From the NCBI RefSeq assembly GCF_029867415.1, contig NW_026705008.1:1302001-1366000 (forward strand): DNA of 64,000 nt, in the 5' to 3' direction. Positions 1 to 9,883 of this stretch are shown one piece after another. Under the pieces are notes generated by a model that was not told where the DNA came from, made no database searches, and saw nothing but the letters and a program-made list of their open reading frames with translations. Origin of the DNA: Vicia villosa. Lineage: Eukaryota > Streptophyta > Magnoliopsida > Fabales > Fabaceae. The translations under genes were made by a program, and so were the position numbers. Every line of letters starts with the position of its first letter. The stretch's first letter is position 1.

Positions 1-27
1 CTCCTCATCTCTAGTTTTTTTAACCAA

Positions 28-114
28 AATGGAACATCAAATTATAGTAAATCAAAGTAATTGGAAAACCTCAATTGCACTACTTTGATTTATTATAATT
101 TGATGTTTCATTTT
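28..114. repeat. Imperfect hairpin, about 37-bp arms
   Basis: The segment near 28-59 is the reverse complement of the segment near 81-114 apart from about two mismatches, leaving a loop of roughly 21 nt. The core paired sequence is AACATCAAATTATA on the left and TATAATTTGATGTTT on the right. This could be a miniature inverted-repeat element or a small-RNA hairpin; no target-site duplication was identified. Confidence 0.6.
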
Positions 115-2016
115 TGTTATAAAAATTGAGTTTTTGAGTCAAATGTAATTTATTTAAAATATAACAGAATATTCCATAAGTACATCTACGGAACACTCTT
201 TTTCAAACTCTTCCGTAGATGTAACTACGAAAGATTTTAACTATGTTTTAACGCTTCCGTAGATGCATCTCAAACTAAACTAAACTAAGACAAGTAGGCG
301 TAAAACTTTAGTTTCGGGAAACTCAAGATAACTAACCTCATTGTCGATGAAAATCTAATGGATGAACCCCCAAGCACCACCGAAGGTTGCAATAGATTTA
401 GAAATCTAGTTAAGTGTAAGCTTACAAAGGATGAGTGAGATGATGGTTGAAATAGAGGTCCATATGTTTGACTTATAGTGGACATTTTTTCTTTCAACAA
501 TAAAAAAGACATGGCAGAGAAAGTGTCACCGGTAACTCTAGAACTACCTCCAAATATTGACGATTATCCAGGTGTAGAAGATGAGGTCCTAGAAATAAGA
601 TCTTTATACTTGAATGATGATATATAGGAACTTGCATACCAAAATGTGTGACCGTCATCAGACTGGCAAGTGAAAATCTCCATAAATGACAAGTACGCTT
701 GTAGTACATTTAAGATGTGTGAATTGCCCATTTGTGAGTGTTTGTTCTTTTTGATAGGGATCATTCTTCTTTTCAATAGTTTTGAAGTTGAAATTCTCAA
801 TCATCTGATAATCAACCTTTCATAGTTACATCCCATAAAATTGGCGCATATAAAACTCCTGTGGTACTAGTGTGAGTACAAGAACAACTTCTCCAAATTG
901 GTCTTGTTCTTCCACTTGTTCCACATGTTAATGAGATATGTTGATCTCGACAATCTTCAAAGGACAATCTTTTAAAGCATATTTGCAAAAAATTTAAATA
1001 TGAAATCCTTCAAGAATATTGATGAAGAAGAGGGTGGGTTACATATAGAAAAGTGTAGAGATAGTTATGAAGCCACAATATATAACATTGATTCCTTCAT
1101 GGTTCTAATAAGCCTCAAGAGATAGAGGTAGATTGATCTACTAGATTGATCTATTGAGTCGGGTACTCCTCCTTCGAGAGTAAACTGATTGAATCAGATA
1201 TTTTCTAACTAGTCATTCAAAAGTGAACAAAATCGCAAGTAAGTTTATTTTATATCAGACAAATTTTTATCTTAAAATTGATCCAAACTGTGTCGCGAAC
1301 ATCCTTAAAGTCTTTTGGTCTCAAAATAAACATGTTTTAAGGTTGTTAATACAATAATGATCAAATAAATAAATTTAAGAATTTTATAAAACTACATTTA
1401 ATTATTGTTGAATATAAACAATATTAATTAGAGAATAAGTTTGGTAAAAATTAATTAATATTACAAAATCGACATTTATTTTAAAATGAATTTATTTAAC
1501 TTAAGAGGCATTTATTTTAATAGAAATAAAGTATAAAATAAGAGAAATAATTATATTTTAATAGTACCTACAAACAAAATATGTAGAATTTATTATAATT
1601 TAAATAGAGTAATAAATAGTTTTAAAAATAGTATAAAGTGTAATGTGTAAAGATAAATGAGTTAGTTCAATTGAATATATAGTTAAATTAAGTTAGTGTA
1701 AATTATTGATATATGACTCAATCTCTAATAACATCATTCATTTTTTTACATATTAATAAATTATTAATTTTATAAAACATCTAATATAGGATGTAAATCT
1801 TTTGCATATTTATTTAATAAAATCTCATTCGAATATATTAATAAAATAATAAAAAAAGTAAATTAATTTTATACAGTCAAACAAATTATCCCATCAAATC
1901 AAAATACAAATTTTAAATCGCTTGTATGACATGGCAGAATAATATATTTTTATTAGATGATAATGTAATACTTTTTTAAATTTATTAAATCCTAAAATAA
2001 TAATATAATTTATAAT

Positions 2017-2106
2017 AACATATAGTAAAACTTAAATTAAACCACAGTATAAAAATTAAATTATAGTAACATATGGTAAAACTTAAATCAAACCACAGTA
2101 TAAAAA
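2017..2106. repeat. Tandem duplication, 51-bp unit
   Basis: A 39-bp block beginning AACATATAGTAAAACTTAAA (2017-2055) recurs with two substitutions at 2068-2106 after a 12-bp spacer. The sequence is non-coding. Confidence 0.8.
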
Positions 2107-2460
2107 TATTTTATATGATCAAGTTTTATATAGTATATAATCTTAAAGCTAAAAGTGAGAGTAATTGTATTATAGATTTATTTAGTGTTAGAAAATGGGA
2201 TGCATGTTGTTGACACGTTAAACCAGAACCGGCTGTCATGAATCATGATCAATCACGTAGATGCCGTCTCTCTCTTTTCATGTTCACGTTTGATTTATTT
2301 TAATTTATTTAACGTGCCTTTCATTTTTTTAATTGTTTTTGTTATGGAAAGTGGAAACATCGTTCAAAGTGTCTTTCCCTCGCACTTGCATGATACATTC
2401 ATTCCAAAAGTGCCATTCCCAACGGAAATACAGTGCCAACTTTATCATGTTATGTAAGTC

Positions 2461-3013
2461 TAGGGGTGGAAATAGGCTGGGCTGAGTTAGGCTTTGCCAA
2501 GCCTAAGTCTGGCCTGTCAAAAAAACTGAAGCCTAAGTCTGACCTGTAGTCTGTCGTAGGTTTATTTTTTAGGCCTGAAGCTGACCTTTTTGAAGGCCTG
2601 GTTAGCCTGTTAGCCTACTTAAAAGCCTATTTGTTTTAGACATATGTAAATAAGCAATTAAAATAATGTTTAAATAGACTAACTAACTAAAAGAACTTAT
2701 GAGAACAATGTTCATCTTATTTTCATCTTATTTTCACAAGTTCTTCAAGATAACACAGTATCATTAATGTATTTTAATTCAAAGTACAAAATATAATATA
2801 ATGATAATAAAAAAGTATTCATATTTATTTAAATAGGCCGGCTTGATAGGCTTAAAAGACTTTTTTTAGGGCATGAGACCTAACCTTTTTAACTAAATAG
2901 ACTTATAAAAAAGCCTAGGCCGTTTCTATTTAAAAATAATGTATGGCCTGACCTGAGCCTATATAGACTAGCCTGTAGGCCCCTGTTATCGACCTGACCT
3001 ATTTCCACCCCTA
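2461..3013. mobile_element. hAT-like non-autonomous element with 8-bp TSD
   Basis: The element starts TAGGGGTGGAAATAGG and ends CCTATTTCCACCCCTA, a terminal inverted repeat of about 16 bp. It is flanked by a perfect 8-bp duplication, TGTAAGTC, at 2453-2460 and 3014-3021. Eight-base duplications and TAGGG-type termini fit the hAT superfamily. The 553-bp interior has GGCCTG/AGGCCT-rich stretches and no transposase frame, so it is non-autonomous. Confidence 0.85.
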
Positions 3014-3295
3014 TGTAAGTCTCATGATATAGATTTGTTTCATAATTTTATATAAATTGAAAATCGTTTCTCAAATGAGGAAATTTTACTCTATGTTCTT
3101 ATAATTATCTTCTACTTCTACATTTTACACAATTTGATATCTTGTATAAGTAGTATAAGTTTGAATAGATACATTTTTTCTTCATTTTGATTTTAATTGG
3201 GTTGTCTGAATTTGTGGTTTGTGTTGAATCAAAAGTGAAGAATCTCTTAGTATTTGAAATATTTACTCAAAGTTGTTTGTCATGTCAATCTCTAA

Positions 3296-3917
3296 CAGTC
3301 TGTTTGTTTGAGAAGAAATAAAGGCGAGAGAAAGATCGAAGAAAGAAGTATAGAAGAAATGTCTTATTTCTTCAGTTTGGCACAGCAGAGAGATAGAGTA
3401 GAAAAAGTAGAATAACGTGGGCCCCATGCTTTTTCTTTTCTTCTCATGCTTGCGAAGAAAGATGAGAGAGTTAAGCTTAATATAAAATTTTCCAAGTCTG
3501 TCCTTCTCTCTTCACATTTTCCAGTCATTCACAAAATAAATTAATAAACAAAAGTGGTGGATCAATTATAATTTAATTTCAACTTCTTTTTTCTATTTAT
3601 AAAAACACGAATTATTTTTCAATAACATTATTTAGTTAATTACTATTTACTTATTTTTTAATTAAATTAAAATAAAATATATATTCAGCTTTCTAAAAAT
3701 ATTAAATTTGAGTATAATAAAATTATATGCTTTTAGCATAAGGATATTTTGGTCTTTTTAAAAATTCAACACACTTCTTTCTCTTCTATTTCTCTTATCT
3801 TTCTCTTACACCAAACAATACATTAAATCTTCTCTATTTCTCACATATTTCTCTCTTTTCACACTCTTTCCCATCTATTTCTCTCTTCACACTTTCTTCT
3901 CACCACCAAACACACCC
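3296..3917. mobile_element. MITE with TAA duplications, purine-rich arms
   Basis: The left end (CAGTCTGTTTGTTTGAGAAG) and the reverse complement of the right end (GGGTGTGTTTGGTGGTGAGA) are related inverted repeats rich in GAGA on one side and TCTC on the other. TAA lies at 3293-3295 and again at 3918-3920. A 3-bp TAA duplication would fit PIF/Harbinger, but at this length chance is possible, so the superfamily is tentative. There is no coding capacity. Confidence 0.6.
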
Positions 3918-3920
3918 TAA

Positions 3921-4986
3921 AAGAACTTATAAGTAAATTGTCTGATCCATACTTTTTAATATAGTGCATTGGATAACTTAGAACCAAATTATCCGGCCAT
4001 TGACAAAAGAAAATTAGATAGAAAATATTATACTAGACATCTAATAGTTAATTTTAATTGTTCAATATCTTTAGTATAAGATTTTTAAGAAAGTTAATTA
4101 TTTTTTCATCCTGTGGTGTATTTTTTTTATAAAAATTGTTTAATTTTTTTTTTTACTATGATGGATAGACCTAGCGAGATGATAAGATTATTCCGCATAA
4201 AAGCATAGAACAAGAAGTGTTAGAAAATTAGCAAAGGATGCACAACAAGAGCATGAATATGGACATGTGGAGAAGCCACATCTGTTTTCCGAAGGATTGT
4301 ACAATATGTTTCTTTTAGTACAATATGAGTAGCATGTTACTTAGCACTTATGGTACGAAGAGATAAATAATTATTTTTTATTCATTTAAATGATTGTTAA
4401 TTTTAATTATTATTTGTATTTTATAATTTATGTTTTTAATTGTTTTCATAAATACCACCATAATTGAAGATTCATGATCAGTGAAGATATATGGAACAAA
4501 TTGGTCTCTCACACGATTCTTTTGTGAAGTCTCCATTAGGCGTAACAAAAGGATGGAGGTAGAGATGGTTTTTACCTCTCTATACTCAAATTTAAATCTT
4601 CAAACAATTTTTAGTTTTTCATCCCGATCTTATGGAAAATGAATAATCAAAACTCAAATTTGTTGCAAATAAATTTGAGTTGGGTTCGGGAAAAAATCTA
4701 ATTTTGTAATTGGAAAAAATCTAATTTTGAATTCAAACCCAATCAAAACAAATTTTTTCCGTCAAACAAAGTTCAATTGAGTCTTCACATATAAAAATTA
4801 TGTTGTCATGTCTAATCTCCACAATAATCGATTACCAACAAAGGATAATCTATTCAAGGAGGGCTTTAATCAATTTAAACCTTATTTTAATTGATTTAAA
4901 TCTTATTTTAATCGATTTAAGTCTTATTCGTGTGCCATCAGTTGTGATTTTAATGACAATGTGCATCGTCTGCATGCTTTCATGAA
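3921..4986. other. AT-rich spacer with a 21-bp triplicated repeat
   Basis: No gene is recognised. Between about 4869 and 4931 a roughly 21-bp unit (T-GATTTAAATCTTATTTTAA type) is repeated three times with a few changes. The rest is AT-rich spacer. Confidence 0.6.
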
Positions 4987-6225
4987 AGATACACCCTTCG
5001 TCTCATAATAAGTGTCTCATTTGTACTTTTTCTATGACTCTGTTTGATAAGACAGGTTTTCGAGCTTATGTCTTATGTCTTATGTCTTATGTCTTATGTG
5101 TTATGTCTTATAAGTTCATATGATAATTTAGACCCGTTTGATAACGGTGTTTTCATCACAAGCTTATAGCTTATTTTACTAGCTTATAGCTTATTTTCCA
5201 GACGCTATTTCAAATAGCCTTTTAGTTTATGTCTTATAGCTTATTATTTTTTCTTCCTTTTTTATCCTTATTATTTTAATTAAAATTATTTTTAACCCTT
5301 ATAATTTATTTTTATTTAAAATAAAATAATTATGATCTTTACGAGCAGAACAATGGCCAGCAACGGTGAAGCTTAAACTTCGGGACGGTTGAGAGAAAAA
5401 AGGTGGTTGTACCTGCAAGGCGCTCCGATGTCAAAGTAAGTGTTTGAACAACAAGGTACAACAGAAAAGTGAGAGATTTTGGGTAAGAAAGTGATTACCT
5501 TGCCTTCTAGGGTTAGAGGACTATTTATAGGACAGTTCTATGAAAAAGGACTCCATCTTTTGGGGACCCACGCGTGGTTTTAGGTCAGGAAATGCAGATA
5601 ACTAGCTGTTGCCGAGCACGAGGCTTCAGTGTGCTCGGTTATGTCTTGTGTTTGCCCGAAGCAGGCCGGGGAAGGCTGTCGGGTGTACGGACCAGAATGC
5701 CTTGGGCCAAAGAGTGGATTGGCCCAATTAGAATAATTGGGCCGGTCCAGAACAAATTATATATTAAATATCTTTTATGTCATTTTACATTTATTTATAA
5801 GTTAATTGAACCGCTAATTTTACCAAACACTTCAATTAGCTTATAAGCTATCAGTCTCAATCATCCGCTATAAGCTATAAGCCATCAGTCATCAGCCATC
5901 AGTCATAAGCTATATAAGCTATCAGCTAACTTATCAGTCAACCGCTATTTTTACCAAACAGACATGTCTCTTTAGAATATCAATACAACATTTATTATTT
6001 TTTCACTATTATACCCCTATTTATTAACTTTCACGTTTTTCAACTACTTCACTATTTATAAAATAAGGATATTTTAGTAAATGATACTAATTTTATCATA
6101 AAAACCAACTCATTTAATTATTTTCATAAAAATTGCACAGAATTTAAATAAGACGACGGAAAATCACTCATTATAAGACACTTAATACATTGATTGAGTT
6201 TTTACGGTGTCTTATCTAATAGTAA
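4987..6225. mobile_element. Nested MITEs: Stowaway-like element split by a larger one
   Basis: The outer part begins near 4987 with CCCTTCGTCTCATAATAAGT and reappears near 6165-6220 with matching inverted sequence (CTCATTATAAGACACTTAAT), as in Stowaway-type MITEs. It is interrupted at about 5040-5965 by a second repeat with ends CTGTTTGATAAGACAGG and TTTTTACCAAACAG. That repeat is full of AGCTTATAAGCTAT motifs and carries a more GC-rich core (5340-5755) resembling LTR sequence, including TTGGGCCGGTCCAGAAC. The short frame at 5574-5846 lies in this core and is not a gene. Exact borders are uncertain. Confidence 0.5.
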
Positions 6226-6235
6226 TAGATTGATC

Positions 6236-7189
6236 CATGCAAATCACTTATCAGTTTGATATCAAATGGTAGAGTAAATAGCTGTGTGAATGCACACATT
6301 CATTACCAATAGTTAGCTTGCTTTGGTCGATTTAAAGATTAGAATATAATCTAACATTTTGGCTCTAAGAGATAAAGGAAGAAACAATCATCGATATAAT
6401 GAAATTCTTATCTTAAACATGAATTAAAAAATCATTAATATTTTGAACAACCGCAGGAGTGGTGGTATATACGCACTTTATGATTGATCAAAAGAATATA
6501 CGCACTTTATAAAAAAAACAACAACGATCGCTATCATATTACCGTTTCCTTTTCTTTCCTTTTCGTCTTTGGCTTCGTCATCGCCACATTACCGTTTCTT
6601 CTCTCTACAAAAGAACGCGCTTCGTTTTTTATTTTATTTTATTCCTTTACCATCAATTTTTTTTTGACAGAGAATGTCCAAGAAAAACTATTTTTTGACT
6701 GAGTTGTCAATTTATTATCATTCTGTAAATTTATATATAAGTAATTTATTTGGTCAAGGCTTGACCTAACACGCTTTCAAAGGAAGACATAATAGAGTTA
6801 ACATACCAGTTTATATGATTATTACAGCACCTTTATCTATATTAGTAGAAATTATGACAACTTTTTGTTTGTGCTTATGATGGGAGAGGATCCTCTCCAT
6901 TTCTTAAAGAAATGGCAAACACCGTTACTAAAGTTTTGGAATATAATACATTTATATTATTGAAAAGTGTGACATATATTTTGTACTCCATTTTAATTTT
7001 TATATGATGAAATTATTAGTATAATATTTGGTTAAATAGTTTTGAATGTTATACTATAATATTTGGTTAAATAGCTTTGAAGAAATGGAGAGGATCTCAA
7101 CTCGCTTATTATTATAAGTTATAACTTTTTTTTTTACCAATGTTATACTATAATATTTGGTTAAATAGTTTTGAATGTACCAAATAAAA
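6236..7189. repeat. AT-rich spacer with a foldback and triplicated 33-bp unit
   Basis: Positions 6888-7098 are bounded by inverted copies of GAGATCCTCTCCATTTCTT, a probable MITE of about 210 bp. A 33-bp unit containing TATAATATTTGGTTAAATAG occurs at 7019-7048, 7049-7081 and 7144-7177. No protein-coding gene is seen. Confidence 0.5.
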
Positions 7190-7191
7190 TA

Positions 7192-7473
7192 CTCCCTCCG
7201 TTCTTTTTTAAGTGTCGTTTTAGAAGAATTTTTTTGTTCCTATTTAAGTGTCGTTTTATAATTTAATGTTATAATTTGTCATTTATACCCTTATTTTCTC
7301 AATAACTTCACCTTAAATTTTTCAATTAGTTATTGGAAAAAGAGAGTGAATGATTGAATTTATTTGGAAAGAGAAAAATAAATAAGGATATAATAGGAAA
7401 AGTAACTCTAATCATCCACTATCTTGGTTGAAGAGCTTTTTGCTAAAATGACACTTAAAAAGAACAGAGAGAG
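7192..7473. mobile_element. Stowaway-type MITE with TA duplications
   Basis: The left end CTCCCTCCGTTCTTTTTTAA and the reverse complement of the right end (CTCTCTCTGTTCTTTTTAAG) form a terminal inverted repeat of about 30 bp continuing to GTGTC(G/A)TTTTAG. The element is bounded by TA dinucleotides at 7190-7191 and 7474-7475. CTCCCTCCG ends with TA duplications are the hallmark of Stowaway (Tc1/mariner) MITEs. Length is 282 bp, with no coding sequence. Confidence 0.85.
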
Positions 7474-7703
7474 TAGTTTTTTTGATTAACTTTTTAGATT
7501 AATATTTTTTTCTTGTATGCAGATTAAAATGTTTTGAGATTTTCTTTTTGATACCGTATAATTATGGCAAAAATATATTACTTCTATTTTTTATTAATTT
7601 ATATTATTTTGAAATTTGTGCAACCAACACTTTGACTTGTTATTTAATACAGCGTGCATACGGTGTATTAAAAAGGGTGTAAAAATAGCACAGTTATTAT
7701 ATA

Positions 7704-7984
7704 AAGGCATAAATGTATTTTTGGTCTGTGTAAGTTAGTGAGTTTTTTATTTTTGTTCCTGTTTTTGTCTGAGTTTTTATATCTTACTTTTTACTCGCGG
7801 TTTAGTATCTAAAGTCAAAATCCGCAGGAAAATCTTTCCTGTAGATTTTCCAGCAAATTTTTTGATTTTAGGGACTTAAACGAACGCGAAAGTGAAATAT
7901 ATGGACTAAGACCCAAAAAAACTTTACATGAACGAAAATCAAAAACTCTCTAACTTACAGAGACCAAAAGTACATTTAAGCCTT
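7704..7984. mobile_element. MITE with long terminal inverted repeats
   Basis: AAGGCATAAATGTATTTTTG at the left end matches the reverse complement of the right end, AAGGCTTAAATGTACTTTTG, and similarity continues inward for more than 60 bp. ATATA flanks both sides, but the duplication length cannot be fixed in such AT-rich sequence. The element is non-coding. Confidence 0.7.
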
Positions 7985-8044
7985 ATATAAATTATGGATT
8001 TTTTAACTTAATCTCTATTAAATTTTGAATTTCTTATGATATTA

Positions 8045-8507
8045 CACTATAAGAATAATTCATTTTAAAAGAAAGTTTCAAAAATTAAATACTTTTAGTT
8101 TTCAAAATAATCTATATAAAATATTTTGAGAGATTGATCTAGAAGGTTAACCTAGAATAAAAAAAATTGTTTCTCATTAGGTTAGCGAAATGGAAAACAC
8201 GTCGCTAACCCACCATGGCAAGATAGCATGTTAGAACGGTCATTAGTTAGCAATATGGAAAGTATTTGGCACTATAAAAGTGGTCTGTTCACCGGGAACT
8301 CAATTAATATCATCGATCAACATTTTTCACTCAATATTTTTTAATTTTAAAAAGTTCATTAGCGACGACGTGTTTTATATACCACAACAATATTTTTGAA
8401 ATTTTTCTATAATTCTCAAATTTGAAAATCCAATTTTTTTTCAAGTATTTCGCGACGTGAATGTCAGGCCGCGACGGTCTTTTTAGAGATGTATTTTTCT
8501 TGTAGTG
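8045..8507. mobile_element. CACTA-type non-autonomous element
   Basis: The left end reads CACTATAAGAATAA and the right end, on the opposite strand, CACTACAAGAAAAA, which is the terminus typical of CACTA (En/Spm) transposons. Subterminal CGACG/GCGACG motifs (around 8205, 8360, 8450 and 8470) are also typical. Flanking triplets (TTA left, GTT right) do not match, so this may be a rearranged or chimaeric copy. The 93-codon antisense frame inside resembles no transposase. Confidence 0.6.
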
Positions 8508-9883
8508 GTTGTAAATTTGTAGGCATATACATGTAATCTCAAAAGACAGATGAGGTAGTGAATCTATATGACATGGCAAACTCTGAATGTGGCTATAAAT
8601 CTTGATGCTCACGTACTCTACATCTGCTATTTACACAAGGAAAACGCCTTTTATCAAGGTTACAAAATCTTCATGCATACTATACCGTGTCCTAATATTT
8701 GGAGTGTTAGGTAATTTGCTTATTTTAAAATAATTTTTCATTCTGTCAAAATATATATATAATTCTTCATGTGTAGTCACTAGTCATGCATTTCCTCTTT
8801 TTGTATTAAATTTATACCAACTCGTATGCTCTAATTAAATAAGATTTCGGGTTAACTTGAATTTTTTTTCTTTCTTTTGCCACATGAAATGCTTAGCACT
8901 TTTCGGTGGCGACATAAAAAGCGTGATCCACTCGAAATAAAGCTAAAAAATGATAATAGCTAATCAAAGATGAAAATATGTTGCCTCTTGTCCTAGTCTC
9001 CTAGTTTTTGATGATTCGTTTTGCCCGTTCCTCTTGCCCCATTTTATGACAAGGACATTCATAGTTCTCTCAGTAATCATTTAAATTGGAATATATCATT
9101 TCCAATCAAACAATTCAACATCACTTCCATCAATTCAGTTGTTTGTGGACCAAATTGAAAAGAGAGACATAACTCACGCTATAGATTTGAGCCAACGTGG
9201 TCAGACAAGAGATGCACTCATGCGGAAACATTTGCATAACTAAACTGACCAGACTTGACTACAAAATCTCCAAACTTATTAACCTCAAACACATTCAAAA
9301 ATCGAGCAAATAGTAATGCTCAATTATGACTATATAAGTACATGTTTGGTTTAATTTTTAAAAGGGCCAAAATCAATTATAGAGATGTAAAATTGATTAT
9401 GGGTGATTTGAAGATGTTGAATCATACAAGTTAAAATTGATTGTCTCTAGACTTGATTCTATTTAAGTTAGAATTTGTAGTTTCTGCTTCCAGAATTGAT
9501 TCTAAATAATTTTTACACTGAAATTTAATGTTCAACTCAAATGTATCCAAACATAAATCAATTATGTTAAATTCAATTCTATTAGAATTAATTATGTCTA
9601 CCGCCAATCCAAACACACTCTAAAATATGGTTTTCCTTCATTATAATTTGTCACATCAAAATGGTTTCCACCGCAGAACTCGGTTGATGATAAGCAATTT
9701 TGATCTTCCTTTTCCATTTTCATTCACCAAAAGCTGATATGCTACTGAAGATAACATATAAATCATTTATCATGTTACCAAGTAACAACAAAATAGCCTA
9801 TCAATGAATAAAAAATTTGCATAAGACAATTACATAAAAAATAAGACAGCTACACCAAGTAATAGTACAATGTGATTCAAGTT
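8508..9883. other. Intergenic DNA downstream of the GT47 gene
   Basis: This holds the presumed 3' UTR of the antisense GT47 gene (just below 9884). A degenerate MITE-like block at about 9340-9625 is bounded by TGTTTGG-type and CCAAACAC-type ends and contains many TTGATT/AATCAA words. No gene is recognised. Confidence 0.5.

Larger units (their letters stand above)
1..2452. other. AT-rich intergenic DNA, no gene recognised
   Basis: No open frame here resembles a protein I know; the short frames between 285 and 800 are broken and have no domain signature. Features seen are an inverted repeat near 28-114, three copies of the motif TTCCGTAGATG or its complement between 183 and 266, and a tandem repeat of two 51-bp units at 2017-2106. 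From about 1300 to 2200 the DNA is very AT-rich with no coding signal. The stretch 285-1250 is somewhat less AT-rich and may be an old unrecognised repeat. Confidence 0.6.

Noticed and set aside
285..800. Several minus-strand short frames
   Set aside because: They overlap in different frames, lack any recognisable domain and have no splice-compatible neighbours.
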